Source of the DNA: Pantoea allii
GTDB lineage: Bacteria > Pseudomonadota > Gammaproteobacteria > Enterobacterales > Enterobacteriaceae
Direction of reading: 5' to 3'
NCBI RefSeq assembly: GCF_002307475.1
Contig: NZ_NTMH01000029.1
Span: 1-64,000 of the forward strand
Length of the DNA stretch: 64,000 nt
Below, piece after piece: positions 55,131 through 64,000 of the stretch. The notes beneath the pieces were generated by a model. The model saw only the letters and a program-made list of their open reading frames with translations. It made no database searches and had not been told where the DNA came from. A program made the translations under genes and the position numbers. How positions within the stretch are numbered: position 1 is the stretch's first letter; every line of letters begins with the position of its first letter.

Positions 55131-57482
55131 ATGTCACAGTCAACGCTTTTCACTGCGGCCCGACCTGCGGGCCAGTTTACCCTCCGTGCCATGCAGCCCG
55201 ACGACGTGATGCTTATTCACCGCTGGGTCACGCGCGACTACGCCCGTTTCTGGGGCATGCAGGATCACTCGCCCGAACAGGTCGCCGAATTCTATCAACA
55301 GCTGACGGCAAAAGATCCTCATGCGGCCTTAATCGGCTGTTGCGATGGCGAACCGGCGTTTCTGATCGAATGCTATCGCGCCAGCGAGGATGAGGTCGGC
55401 AGGCATTATCCCGCACAGCCAGACGACTACGGCATGCATATTCTGATCGCGCCCGCGGTGAACCCGGTCAGCCAGTTTAGCTGGCAGGTGTTCAGTACGG
55501 TCATGGACTACCTGTTCAGCCGCCCCGAGGTCAACCGCGTGGTGGTCGAGCCGGACGTGCGCAATGACAAAATCCATCGCCTGAATAAACGTGCCGGTTT
55601 TCGCTATCAGCACCAGATTGATATGGAACATAAAACCGCCTGGCTGGCCTTCTGCCAGCGCGAAGATTATCAACAGGCTCTACTGCAGGATTCACTGATG
55701 AATAACACCACACCGCTGTTGAACGGTTCACACCTTACCGGCAATGACTGGCTGCAAGCCAACCGTTTACTGATTCGCAAAGCGATTGCCGAATTCGCGC
55801 ACGAAAAATTGATCGCGCCTGTCGACATGGGCGCTGGCCGTTATCAACTGGCCGTACCGGGGGGCGAATCGGCATACGTTTTTTCCGCACAACGCCGGGC
55901 GCTTGACCACTGGGAAATCGATCTGGCGTCGCTGGAAAAACAGGAAAACGGCCGCCGTTTACCCTTGGATGCGCTGCAGTTTATTGAGGAGTTTAACGCG
56001 CAAATCGGCATTTCTCAGGCGCTGCTGGCGACCTATATGGAGGAGATCAGCAGCACCTTGTGCAGCAGCGTGTTTAAACTGCAGAAGAACAATCCAGACA
56101 GCCAGGCGCTGGTGACGGCGGACTTCCAGACCGTCGAATCCGCGATGACGGAAGGCCATCCCTGCTTTGTCGCCAATAACGGCCGTATCGGTTTTGATGC
56201 GCGCGATTATCTGGCTTATGCCCCCGAAGCCGCCACGCCGGTAAATCTGATCTGGGTGGCCGTGCATCGCCGTAATGCCCACTTCTCCAGCATCAGCGAG
56301 CTGAGCTATGAGCGCCTGCTGCAGGAAGAGTTAGGACAGTCTGTGCTTGACCAGTTCGCCGCTCAGCTGGCGAGCCAGGGTGTCGTCACGGACGACTATA
56401 TCCTGATGCCGGTCCATCCCTGGCAGTGGCAGAATAAACTGTTGACGGTGTTTGCCGCGGATATTGCCAGCCAGGACATTATTTATCTGGGGATCGGGGA
56501 CGATGGCTATCAGGCGCAGCAGTCGATTCGCACCTTTTTCAACCGCAGTCAGCCGGGTAAACGCTATGTGAAAACGGCGCTGTCGGTGCTGAACATGGGC
56601 TTTATGCGCGGCCTTTCTCCTTACTATATGGCGACCACGCCCGCGATTAATGAATGGCTGGAAAGGCTGGTGGCAAAGGATGACTGGCTCCAGCGCTGTG
56701 ATTTCCGCATCCTGCGCGAAGTGGCCGCTGTGGGCTATCACAACCGACACTATGAACGCGCCATTCAAGGCGACTCCGCTTACAAGAAAATGTTTGCGGC
56801 CCTGTGGCGCGATAATCCGGTCACTGATCTGCAGCCCAACCAGCGTTTAATGACCATGGCCGCGTTGCTGCATGTCGATCACCATCAGCAGCCGTTACTG
56901 CCCGCGCTGATCGCTGATTCCGGCCTGCCTGCGGAACAGTGGATTAGTCGTTACCTGAACTGTTACCTCAGCCCGCTGCTGCACTGCTTCTATCAACACG
57001 ATCTGGTGTTTATGCCTCATGGCGAAAACCTGATCCTGCTGCTGGAAAACAATGTGCCGGTCAGCGCCTATATGAAGGACATTGGGGAGGAGATCGCGGT
57101 GATGAATCCGGATGCCGTTCTGCCTGAAAAGGTGCAGCGACTGGCGGTGGACGTGCCTGAGCACCTTAAACTGCTGTCGATCTTTACCGACGTTTTCGAC
57201 TGCATCTTCCGCTTTATCAGCGCGATTTTGCACCAGTCGAATACGCTGTCGGAAAGCCAGTTCTGGCAGTTGGTGGCGCAGTGCGTGAAGGACTATCAGC
57301 AGGCGCACCCGCAGCTTGCCAGCAAGTTCGCCCGCTACGACATGTTTGCGCCCGAATTTACCCGCTCCTGCCTGAATCGCCTGCAGCTGGCGAATAACCA
57401 GCAGATGATTAACCTGTCCGATCCCGCAGAAAACCTCAAGTTTGCCGGCACGCTGGTTAACCCTATTGCCACATGGCGCTGA
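55131..57482 (+). CDS. dfoC: Bifunctional desferrioxamine synthetase: acyltransferase plus NIS synthetase
   Basis: 783 residues, a fusion of two enzymes that are separate in Streptomyces (DesC and DesD). The N-terminal part (about 1-175) is a GNAT-like acyltransferase of the IucB type (IHRWVTRDYARFWGM, VEPDVRNDKIHRLNKRAGF) that acylates N-hydroxycadaverine, probably with succinyl-CoA. The C-terminal part (about 200-783) is an IucA/IucC-type NRPS-independent siderophore synthetase, with GHPCFVANNGRIGF, HPWQWQ and MPHGENLILLLENN, that joins and cyclises the units. Start ATG one base after dfoA's stop. Confidence 0.93.
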   Translation: MSQSTLFTAARPAGQFTLRAMQPDDVMLIHRWVTRDYARFWGMQDHSPEQVAEFYQQLTAKDPHAALIGCCDGEPAFLIECYRASEDEVGRHYPAQPDDYGMHILIAPAVNPVSQFSWQVFSTVMDYLFSRPEVNRVVVEPDVRNDKIHRLNKRAGFRYQHQIDMEHKTAWLAFCQREDYQQALLQDSLMNNTTPLLNGSHLTGNDWLQANRLLIRKAIAEFAHEKLIAPVDMGAGRYQLAVPGGESAYVFSAQRRALDHWEIDLASLEKQENGRRLPLDALQFIEEFNAQIGISQALLATYMEEISSTLCSSVFKLQKNNPDSQALVTADFQTVESAMTEGHPCFVANNGRIGFDARDYLAYAPEAATPVNLIWVAVHRRNAHFSSISELSYERLLQEELGQSVLDQFAAQLASQGVVTDDYILMPVHPWQWQNKLLTVFAADIASQDIIYLGIGDDGYQAQQSIRTFFNRSQPGKRYVKTALSVLNMGFMRGLSPYYMATTPAINEWLERLVAKDDWLQRCDFRILREVAAVGYHNRHYERAIQGDSAYKKMFAALWRDNPVTDLQPNQRLMTMAALLHVDHHQQPLLPALIADSGLPAEQWISRYLNCYLSPLLHCFYQHDLVFMPHGENLILLLENNVPVSAYMKDIGEEIAVMNPDAVLPEKVQRLAVDVPEHLKLLSIFTDVFDCIFRFISAILHQSNTLSESQFWQLVAQCVKDYQQAHPQLASKFARYDMFAPEFTRSCLNRLQLANNQQMINLSDPAENLKFAGTLVNPIATWR

Positions 57483-57517
57483 CCCCTTAGCGGTGTCAGC
57501 ACGTCGGACAGTATCAG

Positions 57518-57546
57518 CGCGGTCGCTCAGGCGGCCGCGTTTTTTT
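57518..57546 (+). terminator. Terminator between dfoC and dfoS
   Basis: CGCGGTCGC-TCAG-GCGGCCGCG followed by TTTTTTT, a complete intrinsic terminator signature in the 88-bp gap inside the operon. It should lower exporter expression relative to synthesis genes. Confidence 0.8.
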
Positions 57547-57570
57547 ATCTTGTTTTGGAAAGTATTCACG

Positions 57571-58803
57571 ATGGCTCTTTTTCAACCTGTCTCGCGCCTC
57601 ACGCGTCGACATTTACTGTTCCCCTTATCGCTGGTGTTATTTGAATTTGCCACCTATCTGGCGCACGACATGATTCAGCCGGGCATGTTGCGGGTGACGC
57701 AGGCGTTTCATGTCGGCCCGGAGTGGGTGTCCACGTCACTGACCGCTTACCTGATGGGCGGCATGGTGTTGCAGTGGCTGTTGGGGCCGCTGTCGGACAA
57801 GCTGGGACGCCGTCCGGTCTTGCTGGCGGGCGTCGCGTTTTTCATGCTGACCTGTCTGGCGACCCACTGGGTACAGAGCATGGGGCAGTTTATCTTGCTG
57901 CGCTTTCTTCAGGGCATCAGCCTGTGTTTCATCGGCGCGGTCGGTTATGCCGCTATTCAGGAAGCGTTTGACGACGCACTCAGCGTAAAGATGATGGCGC
58001 TGATGGCTAACGTGGCCCTGCTGGCACCGCTGGCCGGGCCGCTGGCGGGCACGGCGTTTCTTGCCGTCGCAGACTGGCGTACGCTGTTTCTGTTTTTTGC
58101 TGCGCTGTCTGCCCTGGCGCTGACGGGGTTGTGGTTTTCGATGCCGGAAACGGCGGGCGACAGAAACACCTCTGTGTCGCTGACGTCGCTGGCAGCGGGC
58201 TATTACGCATTGTTAAAAGAGCGGCAGGTGATAAGCGGTTCGCTGGCCATTGGCCTGGTCACCATTCCCTGTCTGGGCTGGGTCGCCCTTTCTCCGGTGA
58301 TCCTGATCCATGATCTGGGACTGAGCCGAATGGAATATGCGCTGCTCCAGTTGCCGGTCTTTGTGGCGATGATTGCCGGAAATCTGACGCTGGGTCGGCT
58401 TGCCAGCCGTCTGCCGGTTGAGCAGCCGCTGCGGCTGGGTGCCTGGCCGATTATTACCGGTCTGGCGATAGCCGCTGTCGGCACGCTTATGGATGCGGGC
58501 AGCTATGTATGGCTGACGGCGGGCCTGAGCCTTTACGGCTTCGGCACCGGAATGGTGAATGCCGGGCTGTACCGACTGACGCTCTTTTCCAGTCGGGCAG
58601 GGAAGGGCAGCGTGGCGGCGATGCTGGGCATGATCAGTATGGTGGTGTTTGCGCTGGGCATTGAGGCGGTCAAAGTGGCGTATTTCAGTGGCGGGATGGC
58701 CTGGTTCAGCCTGCTGAATCTGCTGTGCGGCTTGCTGTGGTTGGGACTGGTGCGGTCGTTTCTGCGCGAAAATCTGCGACGACATCGCGTCGTCGCAGTA
58801 TAG
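57571..58803 (+). CDS. dfoS: MFS exporter of desferrioxamine
   Basis: 410 residues, about 12 membrane segments, motif A GPLSDKLGRRPVLL after helix 2, similar to the MdfA/Bcr drug-efflux branch. Its place as the last gene of dfoJ-dfoA-dfoC-dfoS and the convergent receptor support export of the siderophore. Start ATG follows GGAAAGTATTCACG. Confidence 0.87.
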   Translation: MALFQPVSRLTRRHLLFPLSLVLFEFATYLAHDMIQPGMLRVTQAFHVGPEWVSTSLTAYLMGGMVLQWLLGPLSDKLGRRPVLLAGVAFFMLTCLATHWVQSMGQFILLRFLQGISLCFIGAVGYAAIQEAFDDALSVKMMALMANVALLAPLAGPLAGTAFLAVADWRTLFLFFAALSALALTGLWFSMPETAGDRNTSVSLTSLAAGYYALLKERQVISGSLAIGLVTIPCLGWVALSPVILIHDLGLSRMEYALLQLPVFVAMIAGNLTLGRLASRLPVEQPLRLGAWPIITGLAIAAVGTLMDAGSYVWLTAGLSLYGFGTGMVNAGLYRLTLFSSRAGKGSVAAMLGMISMVVFALGIEAVKVAYFSGGMAWFSLLNLLCGLLWLGLVRSFLRENLRRHRVVAV

Positions 58804-58809
58804 GGTGAG

Positions 58810-58834
58810 ACAGGCGGCAGGGTTTGCCGCCTGT
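58810..58834. other. Convergent hairpin between dfoS and foxA
   Basis: ACAGGCGGCA-GGGTT-TGCCGCCTGT, a 10-bp stem just after the dfoS stop and 11 bp before the foxA stop codon. There is no T-run on either side, so it is more likely a shared stem-loop terminus than a textbook terminator. Confidence 0.55.
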
Positions 58835-58844
58835 TCGGTAGCGA

Positions 58845-60962
58845 TCAGAAATCGTAGCCGACAGTGGCAACGACGGTCCGTTCTGCGCCCCAGTAGCAGA
58901 AACCGGTGCCGTAGCAGGCGGACACATAGTCGCGGTCGGTCAGGTTATTGGCGTTAACCTGCACAAAAGCCCCTTTCAGGCTGCTGTTCCAGGCGCCTAA
59001 ATCGGCACGTACCGAGGCATCAAACAGCGTGGCAGACGGCAGACGGGTAGTATTTTCATTGTCTGCCCACTGCCGACCAATGTAACGCACGCCTGCACCG
59101 ATGCTGATCCCGGCGTCGAACTGGTATTTCGCCCACGCGGAAGCCATCGAATCAGGCGTGACGTAAGGCGTATGACCGTTATTACCGTCGATGGAATCTT
59201 TAAAGCGCACGTGGTTGAGCGTAAAGCTCGCCAGCGTGCTCAGTCGCGGGGTTAACTGATTATGTGCTTCCAGCTCAAGCCCCTGCGAGTGCACTTTCCC
59301 GGCCGGTTCATAATAGGACCCCACCACCACACGATTGCCGACGTCATTTTGGGTCAGATCGTAGATCGCCGCCGAGTAGAGATCGGACGTGCCCACCGGC
59401 TGGTATTTAATGCCGGTTTCGTACTGTTCCGAGGTCGTGGGTTTCAGCAGATTGCCATCCTGTCCGGAAAGGGACTGCGGCGTAATGGCCTGGCTGTAGC
59501 TGACGTACGGAGAGATACCGTTATCGAATGCATACAGCAGCGCCGCGCGACCGCTCACGTGATCGTCCTGACGACGATACTGCGTATCGCTGCTGTACTG
59601 TCTGTTTTCAGAGACGATCCGATCGTAGCGGCCGGAAAGATCCAGATGCCACTTGTCCCATTTCATCTCATCCTGCAGGTACATACCGGTTTGATAGTAA
59701 CGGCGCTGCGAGTTCTGGAACATGTAAGCCGGATTCGTTCCCACGGCCTGGCCTGTCAGCGCATTGAGCTGGCTGGCTAAACCACTGGCATCGCGCAAAT
59801 CGTTGGTGTACTGATGATATTCCGCGCCCAGCACCACCTTATGATCCACCGGGCCTGTGTCAAAATCGGCTTCCAGTTGATTATCGATCGCGTACGCCTG
59901 CAGTGAGGAACGTGAACCGGAGTAGTAGCGATTGAGCAGTTCAGACTGAGGGGAATCCCAGCCAGCCTGATAAACCTGATCCAAATCCACATTGGAATGG
60001 GAGTAGCTGGCATTGGAGCGGAAGGCCCAGGTTTCGTTAAAGCGGTGAGCGAACTCCGCGCTGTAAATTTGCTCACGACGTTTGAACTGATCCAGCGTGC
60101 TGTCGCCGTCATAAAAACCGGTGCTGAGCTTACGTCCGTTATGCTCGGTGATGCTGCCGTCACCCGGCACGGCGCTGTGGTAGCCCCCGGAAGGATCTTT
60201 TTGCAGATAGGCGCGTAACAGCAGTGAGGTATCCTCATCCGGCTGCCACAGCAGCGAGGGTGAAATCGCATATTTTTCTTCGCGGGTATGATCGTACTGC
60301 GTATCACTGTTGCGCGTGATGCCGGTCAGACGAAAAGCCCACTGATCGTTAATCGCATTGGTGTAATCAAATGCGGCGCTGTTGGTGTTGTGAGTGCCGG
60401 TGGACAGGCGGAAGTGGCCGGCGGGGGCATACTGAGGACGCTTAGACGTCTCCATGACTAAGCCACCCGGAACGGTCTGGCCGTACAGGGCGGAAGAAGG
60501 CCCTTTGATCACATCAATGCGTTCGAGGAACCAGGGATCAACCTGCAGCACGTTGTAGCTGCCGGGATCGCTCATCAGGCGCAGGCCGTCGAGGAAAATA
60601 TTATCCACATCGCCGCCGTGGAAACCGCGCAGCGACACCGTATCGTAGCGGGTGGCCGCGCCGGCGAAGTTCGTAAAGGCGCCCGCGGTATAGTTCAGCG
60701 CCTGATTCACATCCATTGCGCCCTGATCGTCCATCTGCTGGCGCGTCACCACCGACACCGACTGACCGGTGGTGATCAGCGGGCGATCGGTCTTGGTCGC
60801 GCCTTTGCTGACGGTCGCCGTATAGCCTTCTGTTGGGGTTGTCGACGTTTCTTCAGGCTTTGCCGTCACCACCAGCGTGTTGGCGGCAAACGTGACTGCC
60901 GGTGTGGCAATGGCGATGGAACACAGCAACGCTAACCGTTTCGGGCCGAAAGGCATTCTCAT
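58845..60962 (-). CDS. foxA: TonB-dependent ferrioxamine receptor
   Basis: 705 residues. It imports ferric desferrioxamine across the outer membrane. Signal peptide to about residue 27, a TonB-box-like NTLVVTA right after, plug domain (about 50-160, with LRGFHGGDVDNIFLDGLRL and RIDVIKGPSSALYGQTVPGGL), a 22-strand barrel, and the C-terminal aromatic YDF. Similar to FoxA of Yersinia and Erwinia. Convergent with dfoS; Fur box in its promoter. Confidence 0.92.
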   Translation of the reverse strand: MRMPFGPKRLALLCSIAIATPAVTFAANTLVVTAKPEETSTTPTEGYTATVSKGATKTDRPLITTGQSVSVVTRQQMDDQGAMDVNQALNYTAGAFTNFAGAATRYDTVSLRGFHGGDVDNIFLDGLRLMSDPGSYNVLQVDPWFLERIDVIKGPSSALYGQTVPGGLVMETSKRPQYAPAGHFRLSTGTHNTNSAAFDYTNAINDQWAFRLTGITRNSDTQYDHTREEKYAISPSLLWQPDEDTSLLLRAYLQKDPSGGYHSAVPGDGSITEHNGRKLSTGFYDGDSTLDQFKRREQIYSAEFAHRFNETWAFRSNASYSHSNVDLDQVYQAGWDSPQSELLNRYYSGSRSSLQAYAIDNQLEADFDTGPVDHKVVLGAEYHQYTNDLRDASGLASQLNALTGQAVGTNPAYMFQNSQRRYYQTGMYLQDEMKWDKWHLDLSGRYDRIVSENRQYSSDTQYRRQDDHVSGRAALLYAFDNGISPYVSYSQAITPQSLSGQDGNLLKPTTSEQYETGIKYQPVGTSDLYSAAIYDLTQNDVGNRVVVGSYYEPAGKVHSQGLELEAHNQLTPRLSTLASFTLNHVRFKDSIDGNNGHTPYVTPDSMASAWAKYQFDAGISIGAGVRYIGRQWADNENTTRLPSATLFDASVRADLGAWNSSLKGAFVQVNANNLTDRDYVSACYGTGFCYWGAERTVVATVGYDF

Positions 60963-61051
60963 TGTTTATCCCTTACAAAAGGTAAATACCCTGCTCCTGT
61001 CAGAGGAAAGGAGCGTAAATTTTGATTACGATCAGATAATGCGCATTGAAT

Positions 61052-61069
61052 GCAAATGAGAATTATTGC
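61052..61069. promoter_or_regulatory. Fur box of foxA
   Basis: Read toward foxA, GCAATAATTCTCATTTGC, close to the 19-bp Fur consensus and about 90 bp before the foxA start. Confidence 0.75.
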
Positions 61070-61220
61070 CTTTACTGTTAATGATTACAAGACGTGTTCA
61101 CCGTTATGGCTGAAGAAATTGCAGGCAGAAGGAAAACGGCGTGGATGGCGGGTGGGCTCAGGTCGATTTCAGCGGGGGGAAATGGCGGCTCGTGCGGCAC
61201 TCGCCAGGTAAACAAGATGG

Positions 61221-61247
61221 GCAGGTCAGCAAGCATTTCTGACCTGC
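61221..61247. terminator. Hairpin after urtE (probable end of the urt operon)
   Basis: GCAGGTCAG and CTGACCTGC, a 9-bp stem 15 bp after the urtE stop. On the minus strand it is followed by CCATCTTGTTT, a weak T-rich tail. Confidence 0.55.
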
Positions 61248-61262
61248 TACGTGGCTGTTATC

Positions 61263-61961
61263 TCAGATCGCGACCAGGCTCCGCACGTTATCCGTTTCCA
61301 TATCGTCACCCCGACCGCGCTGAATAATTTCGCCGCGCGACATGACCAGGTAGCTGTCGGCTAACTCAGCGGCAAAATCATAGAATTGTTCGACCAGCAG
61401 AATCGCCATATCGCCGCGTTGCGCCAACTGACGGATCACCATGCCAATCTCTTTGATCACCGACGGCTGAATCCCTTCGGTGGGTTCGTCGAGGATCAGC
61501 AACTGCGGACGGCTTGCCAGCGCGCGACCAATCGCCAGCTGTTGCTGTTGTCCCCCCGACAGGTCGCCGCCACGACGTGACTTCATGTCGAACAGCACGG
61601 GGAAAAGCTGATAAATCTCATCAGGAACCTGTTTCGCTCTGGCAGCGGGAAAGCGTGACAGCCCCATCAGCAGATTCTCCTCGACCGTCAGACGCGGAAA
61701 AATTTCGCGTCCTTGTGGGACGTAAGCGATGCCGGACTGCACGCGCTGATAAGGCTTTCGCGCGCCAATCGACTTGTCCTGCCAGCGTACCTCACCCGAT
61801 TTGGCCGGAATCAACCCCATCAGGCATTTCAACAGGGTGGTTTTTCCCACGCCGTTGCGGCCCAGCAGGCAGGTGATCTCACCGGTCTTAACCTCAAAGG
61901 ACAGGCCACGTAGAATATGGCTGCCGCCGTAATATTGATGCAGTTCCGATACCTGTAACAT
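61263..61961 (-). CDS. urtE: Urea ABC transporter ATP-binding protein UrtE
   Basis: 232 residues. Walker A GRNGVGKTTLL, ABC signature LSGGQQQQLAIGRAL, Walker B LLILDEPTEGIQP. Branched-chain-amino-acid LivF-type ATPase of the urea transporter. Its start ATG directly abuts the urtD stop. Last gene of the operon. Confidence 0.92.
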   Translation of the reverse strand: MLQVSELHQYYGGSHILRGLSFEVKTGEITCLLGRNGVGKTTLLKCLMGLIPAKSGEVRWQDKSIGARKPYQRVQSGIAYVPQGREIFPRLTVEENLLMGLSRFPAARAKQVPDEIYQLFPVLFDMKSRRGGDLSGGQQQQLAIGRALASRPQLLILDEPTEGIQPSVIKEIGMVIRQLAQRGDMAILLVEQFYDFAAELADSYLVMSRGEIIQRGRGDDMETDNVRSLVAI

Positions 61962-62753
61962 TTAGCGCCCCAAATAAACGTCGATGACCTGCTCATTGGC
62001 CTGAACGTCGCGCAGCGACCCTTCCGCCAGCACCTTGCCTTGATGCAAAACCGTCACGTGGTCGGCAATGGTTTCCACAAAGCCCATATCGTGCTCAACC
62101 ACCATCAGTGAGTGTTTTCCTGCCAGACCGCGGAACAGCTCGGCGGTATAGTCGGTTTCCGCATCGGTCATGCCCGCGGCGGGCTCATCCAGCAGAAGCA
62201 GGTGCGGTTCCTGTACCAGCAGCATGCCGATCTCCAGAAACTGTTTTTGCCCGTGTGACAACAAGCCCGCCTGACGCTGGCGCGAACCGGTGAGCCGCAG
62301 CAGGAGCAGGACCTCGTCAATGCGATCCCGCTGCTCGCTGTTAAGCCGTGCACGCAGGCTGGCCCAGACAGTTTTGCTGGTTTTCAGGGCAAGCTCCAGA
62401 TTTTCAAACACCGTCAGGGCTTCAAACACCGTGGGCTTCTGAAACTTGCGCCCGATACCACGGCGGGCAATTTCCACAGGTGACTGTGCCGTGAGATCGT
62501 GATCCTGATCGTAAATGACCCGGCCCTTATCTGGCCGTGTTTTGCCGGTAATCACGTCCATCAGCGTGGTTTTCCCTGCCCCGTTGGGACCAATCACGCA
62601 GCGCAGTTCGCCAACGCCGATCGCTAAGGAAAGATCGGTCAGCGCGCGAAAGCCATCAAAGGAGACGGTGACCTGTTCCAGTTGCAACACCGGATCGCGC
62701 TGAACACGATGGCGATCCGAAGGAAACGATTGGGTAAACGGGTGCTCAGTCAT
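61962..62753 (-). CDS. urtD: Urea ABC transporter ATP-binding protein UrtD
   Basis: 263 residues. Walker A GPNGAGKTTLMDVI, signature LLSHGQKQFLEIGMLL (LSHGQ variant, typical of UrtD), Walker B LLLLDEPAAGMTD. LivG-type ATPase. Start at 62753, with GGAGAAAAC before it; it overlaps urtC by 8 bp. Confidence 0.93.
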   Translation of the reverse strand: MTEHPFTQSFPSDRHRVQRDPVLQLEQVTVSFDGFRALTDLSLAIGVGELRCVIGPNGAGKTTLMDVITGKTRPDKGRVIYDQDHDLTAQSPVEIARRGIGRKFQKPTVFEALTVFENLELALKTSKTVWASLRARLNSEQRDRIDEVLLLLRLTGSRQRQAGLLSHGQKQFLEIGMLLVQEPHLLLLDEPAAGMTDAETDYTAELFRGLAGKHSLMVVEHDMGFVETIADHVTVLHQGKVLAEGSLRDVQANEQVIDVYLGR

Positions 62754-63822
62754 GTTTTCTCCGACGCAGCAGGCCAATCACACCACGCGGCAGAAACAGC
62801 GTGACCAGGATAAACATCATTCCCAGGAAGAACAGCCAGTATTCTGGAAAGGCGACGGTGAAAATGCTTTTCGCGCCGTTAACAATCGCGGCGCCAAGCA
62901 GTGGGCCAATTAAGGTGCCACGCCCGCCCAGTGCGACCCAGATGGCGGCTTCGATGGAGTTGGTCGGGGACATTTCACCGGGGTTGATAATGCCGACCTG
63001 CGGCACATAGAGCGCGCCCGCCACACCGCACAACACGGCGGACAGCGTCCAGACAAACAGCTTAAAGCCGCGGGGATCGTAACCACAGAACATCAGACGG
63101 TTTTCCGCGTCGCGAACCGCAGTCAGCACCCGACCAAATTTACTGCGAGCCAGGGCAAAACCCAGGCCCAAACTGACCAACAGCAGCATAACGGTGGCGA
63201 TAAACAGCCCGATGCGCGTGCCGGTGGCGGTGACGTTAAAGCCGAGCAGGGTGGTGAAACCGGTAAAGCCGTTGTTGCCACCAAAGCCGGTCTCGTTGCG
63301 GAAAAACAGCAGCATACCGGCATAGGTCAGCGCCTGGGTCATGATCGAGAAATAAACCCCTTTGATTTTCGAACGGAAGGCGAAAAAACCAAACACCAGC
63401 GCCAGCAGGCCGGGCACCAGCACAATCAGGCACAGCGCCCAGGCAAAATGCTGGGTGCCCGCCCAAAACCACGGCAGGCGATCCCAGGAGAGAAAAGCCA
63501 TAAAGGCCGGTACGCCGTCGCCCGCCGCCTGACGCATCAGGTACATGCCCATCGCATAACCGCCCAGCGCAAAAAACAGACCGTGCCCCAGAGAGAGTAA
63601 ACCGGCATAGCCCCAGACCAGATCCAGCGCCACCGCGACGACGGCATAGCACAGGATTTTCCCCACCAGCGTTAAGGTATAGGTCGATATCGCCAACGGA
63701 TGGGCGGCAGGCAGCAGCGCCAGAAACGGCATCATCAGTAGCATCAGCGTAACCAGTGCGCCAATACACAGCGTCAGGCGCGGGGCCTGGCGAGTCAGAC
63801 GTAAGGTGATCGGTTGCGTCAT
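62746..63822 (-). CDS. urtC: Urea ABC transporter permease UrtC
   Basis: 358 residues, about 8-10 membrane segments, LivM-type permease. Conserved WGYAGLLSLGHGLFFALGGYAMGMYLM, GFGGNNGFTGF, and the C-terminal EAAIWVALGGRGTLIGPLLGA. Overlaps the urtB stop by one base (TAATG). Confidence 0.93.
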   Translation of the reverse strand: MTQPITLRLTRQAPRLTLCIGALVTLMLLMMPFLALLPAAHPLAISTYTLTLVGKILCYAVVAVALDLVWGYAGLLSLGHGLFFALGGYAMGMYLMRQAAGDGVPAFMAFLSWDRLPWFWAGTQHFAWALCLIVLVPGLLALVFGFFAFRSKIKGVYFSIMTQALTYAGMLLFFRNETGFGGNNGFTGFTTLLGFNVTATGTRIGLFIATVMLLLVSLGLGFALARSKFGRVLTAVRDAENRLMFCGYDPRGFKLFVWTLSAVLCGVAGALYVPQVGIINPGEMSPTNSIEAAIWVALGGRGTLIGPLLGAAIVNGAKSIFTVAFPEYWLFFLGMMFILVTLFLPRGVIGLLRRRKHD

Positions 63823-64000
63823 TAGTCAGTCACCCTTCCTTTCACCGCAAACAGCCCTTGCGGACGTTTTTGAATAAACAGCACGATCATGACCAGAATC
63901 AGGATCTTCCCCAGCACCGCGCCGATTTGCGGCTCCAGCACTTTATTGAGAATGCCCAGCCCCAGCGCCGCCACGACGGTTCCGGCCAGTTGACCGACCC
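63822..64000 (-). CDS. urtB: Urea ABC transporter permease UrtB, C-terminal part
   Basis: About 58 residues of the C-terminus are inside the window, ending LFIQKRPQGLFAVKGRVTD. This membrane-permease tail together with urtCDE identifies the gene. The rest, and probably urtA, lies to the right. Confidence 0.88.
   Translation of the reverse strand, partial: VGQLAGTVVAALGLGILNKVLEPQIGAVLGKILILVMIVLFIQKRPQGLFAVKGRVTD

Overview
The window is chromosomal DNA of a plant-associated member of the Enterobacterales, most likely Pantoea or a close Erwinia relative. Three things support this. There is an ice-nucleation protein gene. There is a complete dfoJ-dfoA-dfoC-dfoS desferrioxamine operon with its FoxA-type receptor. 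The core genes (opgB, three leucine tRNAs, rsmC-holD-rimI-yjjG, ytjB/serB/radA/nadR, ettA) closely resemble their E. coli counterparts and follow the same order, though shortened and interrupted. No insertion sequence, prophage, integrase or CRISPR array was seen.

Layout. 1-3149: 3' part of the ice-nucleation gene (51 GYGST-type coils, 11 arginine coils, C-terminal cap). 3388-9145: a hexonate catabolism unit made of an RspA/ManD-type sugar-acid dehydratase divergent from a 5-ketogluconate reductase-like SDR, an L-idonate dehydrogenase-like enzyme, an MHS transporter and a GntR/FadR regulator, with matching operator-like palindromes. 9384-19807: yecA, a lipoprotein-like serine hydrolase, an RcnB-like periplasmic protein, an acetyltransferase, a heptad-repeat coiled-coil membrane protein, opgB, a DxD-type glycosyltransferase, a beta-propeller protein and a histidine phosphatase. 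20111-25288: a nucleoside salvage unit (LacI-type operator, MHS transporter, LacI regulator, nucleoside hydrolase) followed by an SHS-type transporter. 25285-27551: a YbaK-family deacylase, a membrane diguanylate cyclase with active GGEEF and I-sites, and a Fur-boxed yjjZ-like gene. 27619-35316: three tRNA-Leu(CAG) genes, then rsmC, holD-rimI-yjjG, ytjB, serB-radA and nadR.

35649-45188 lies between nadR and ettA, which I recall as adjacent in E. coli. It holds a ToxR/MarT-like membrane regulator with a FidL-like partner, a chaperone-usher fimbrial operon with two chaperones and a two-domain adhesin, and a quinone-oxidoreductase-like enzyme divergent from a LysR regulator. 45225-51569: ettA, then deoQ divergent from deoK-deoP-deoX for deoxyribose use, with two DeoR-type operators around a consensus CRP site. 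51953-60962: the desferrioxamine locus behind a long CRP palindrome and a Fur box, with a terminator between dfoC and dfoS, and foxA convergent to it. 61263-64000: the end of a urea ABC transporter operon (urtB partial, urtC, urtD, urtE).

Functionally, the accessory genes suit a leaf or plant-surface lifestyle: ice nucleation, sugar-acid, nucleoside and deoxyribose scavenging, adhesion, hydroxamate siderophore production and re-uptake, and urea uptake. No clearly undescribed multi-gene system was found. The parts most worth study are the regulatory layouts of the dfo, deo and hexonate loci, the ToxR/FidL-fimbrial island and the repeat-built coiled-coil gene.
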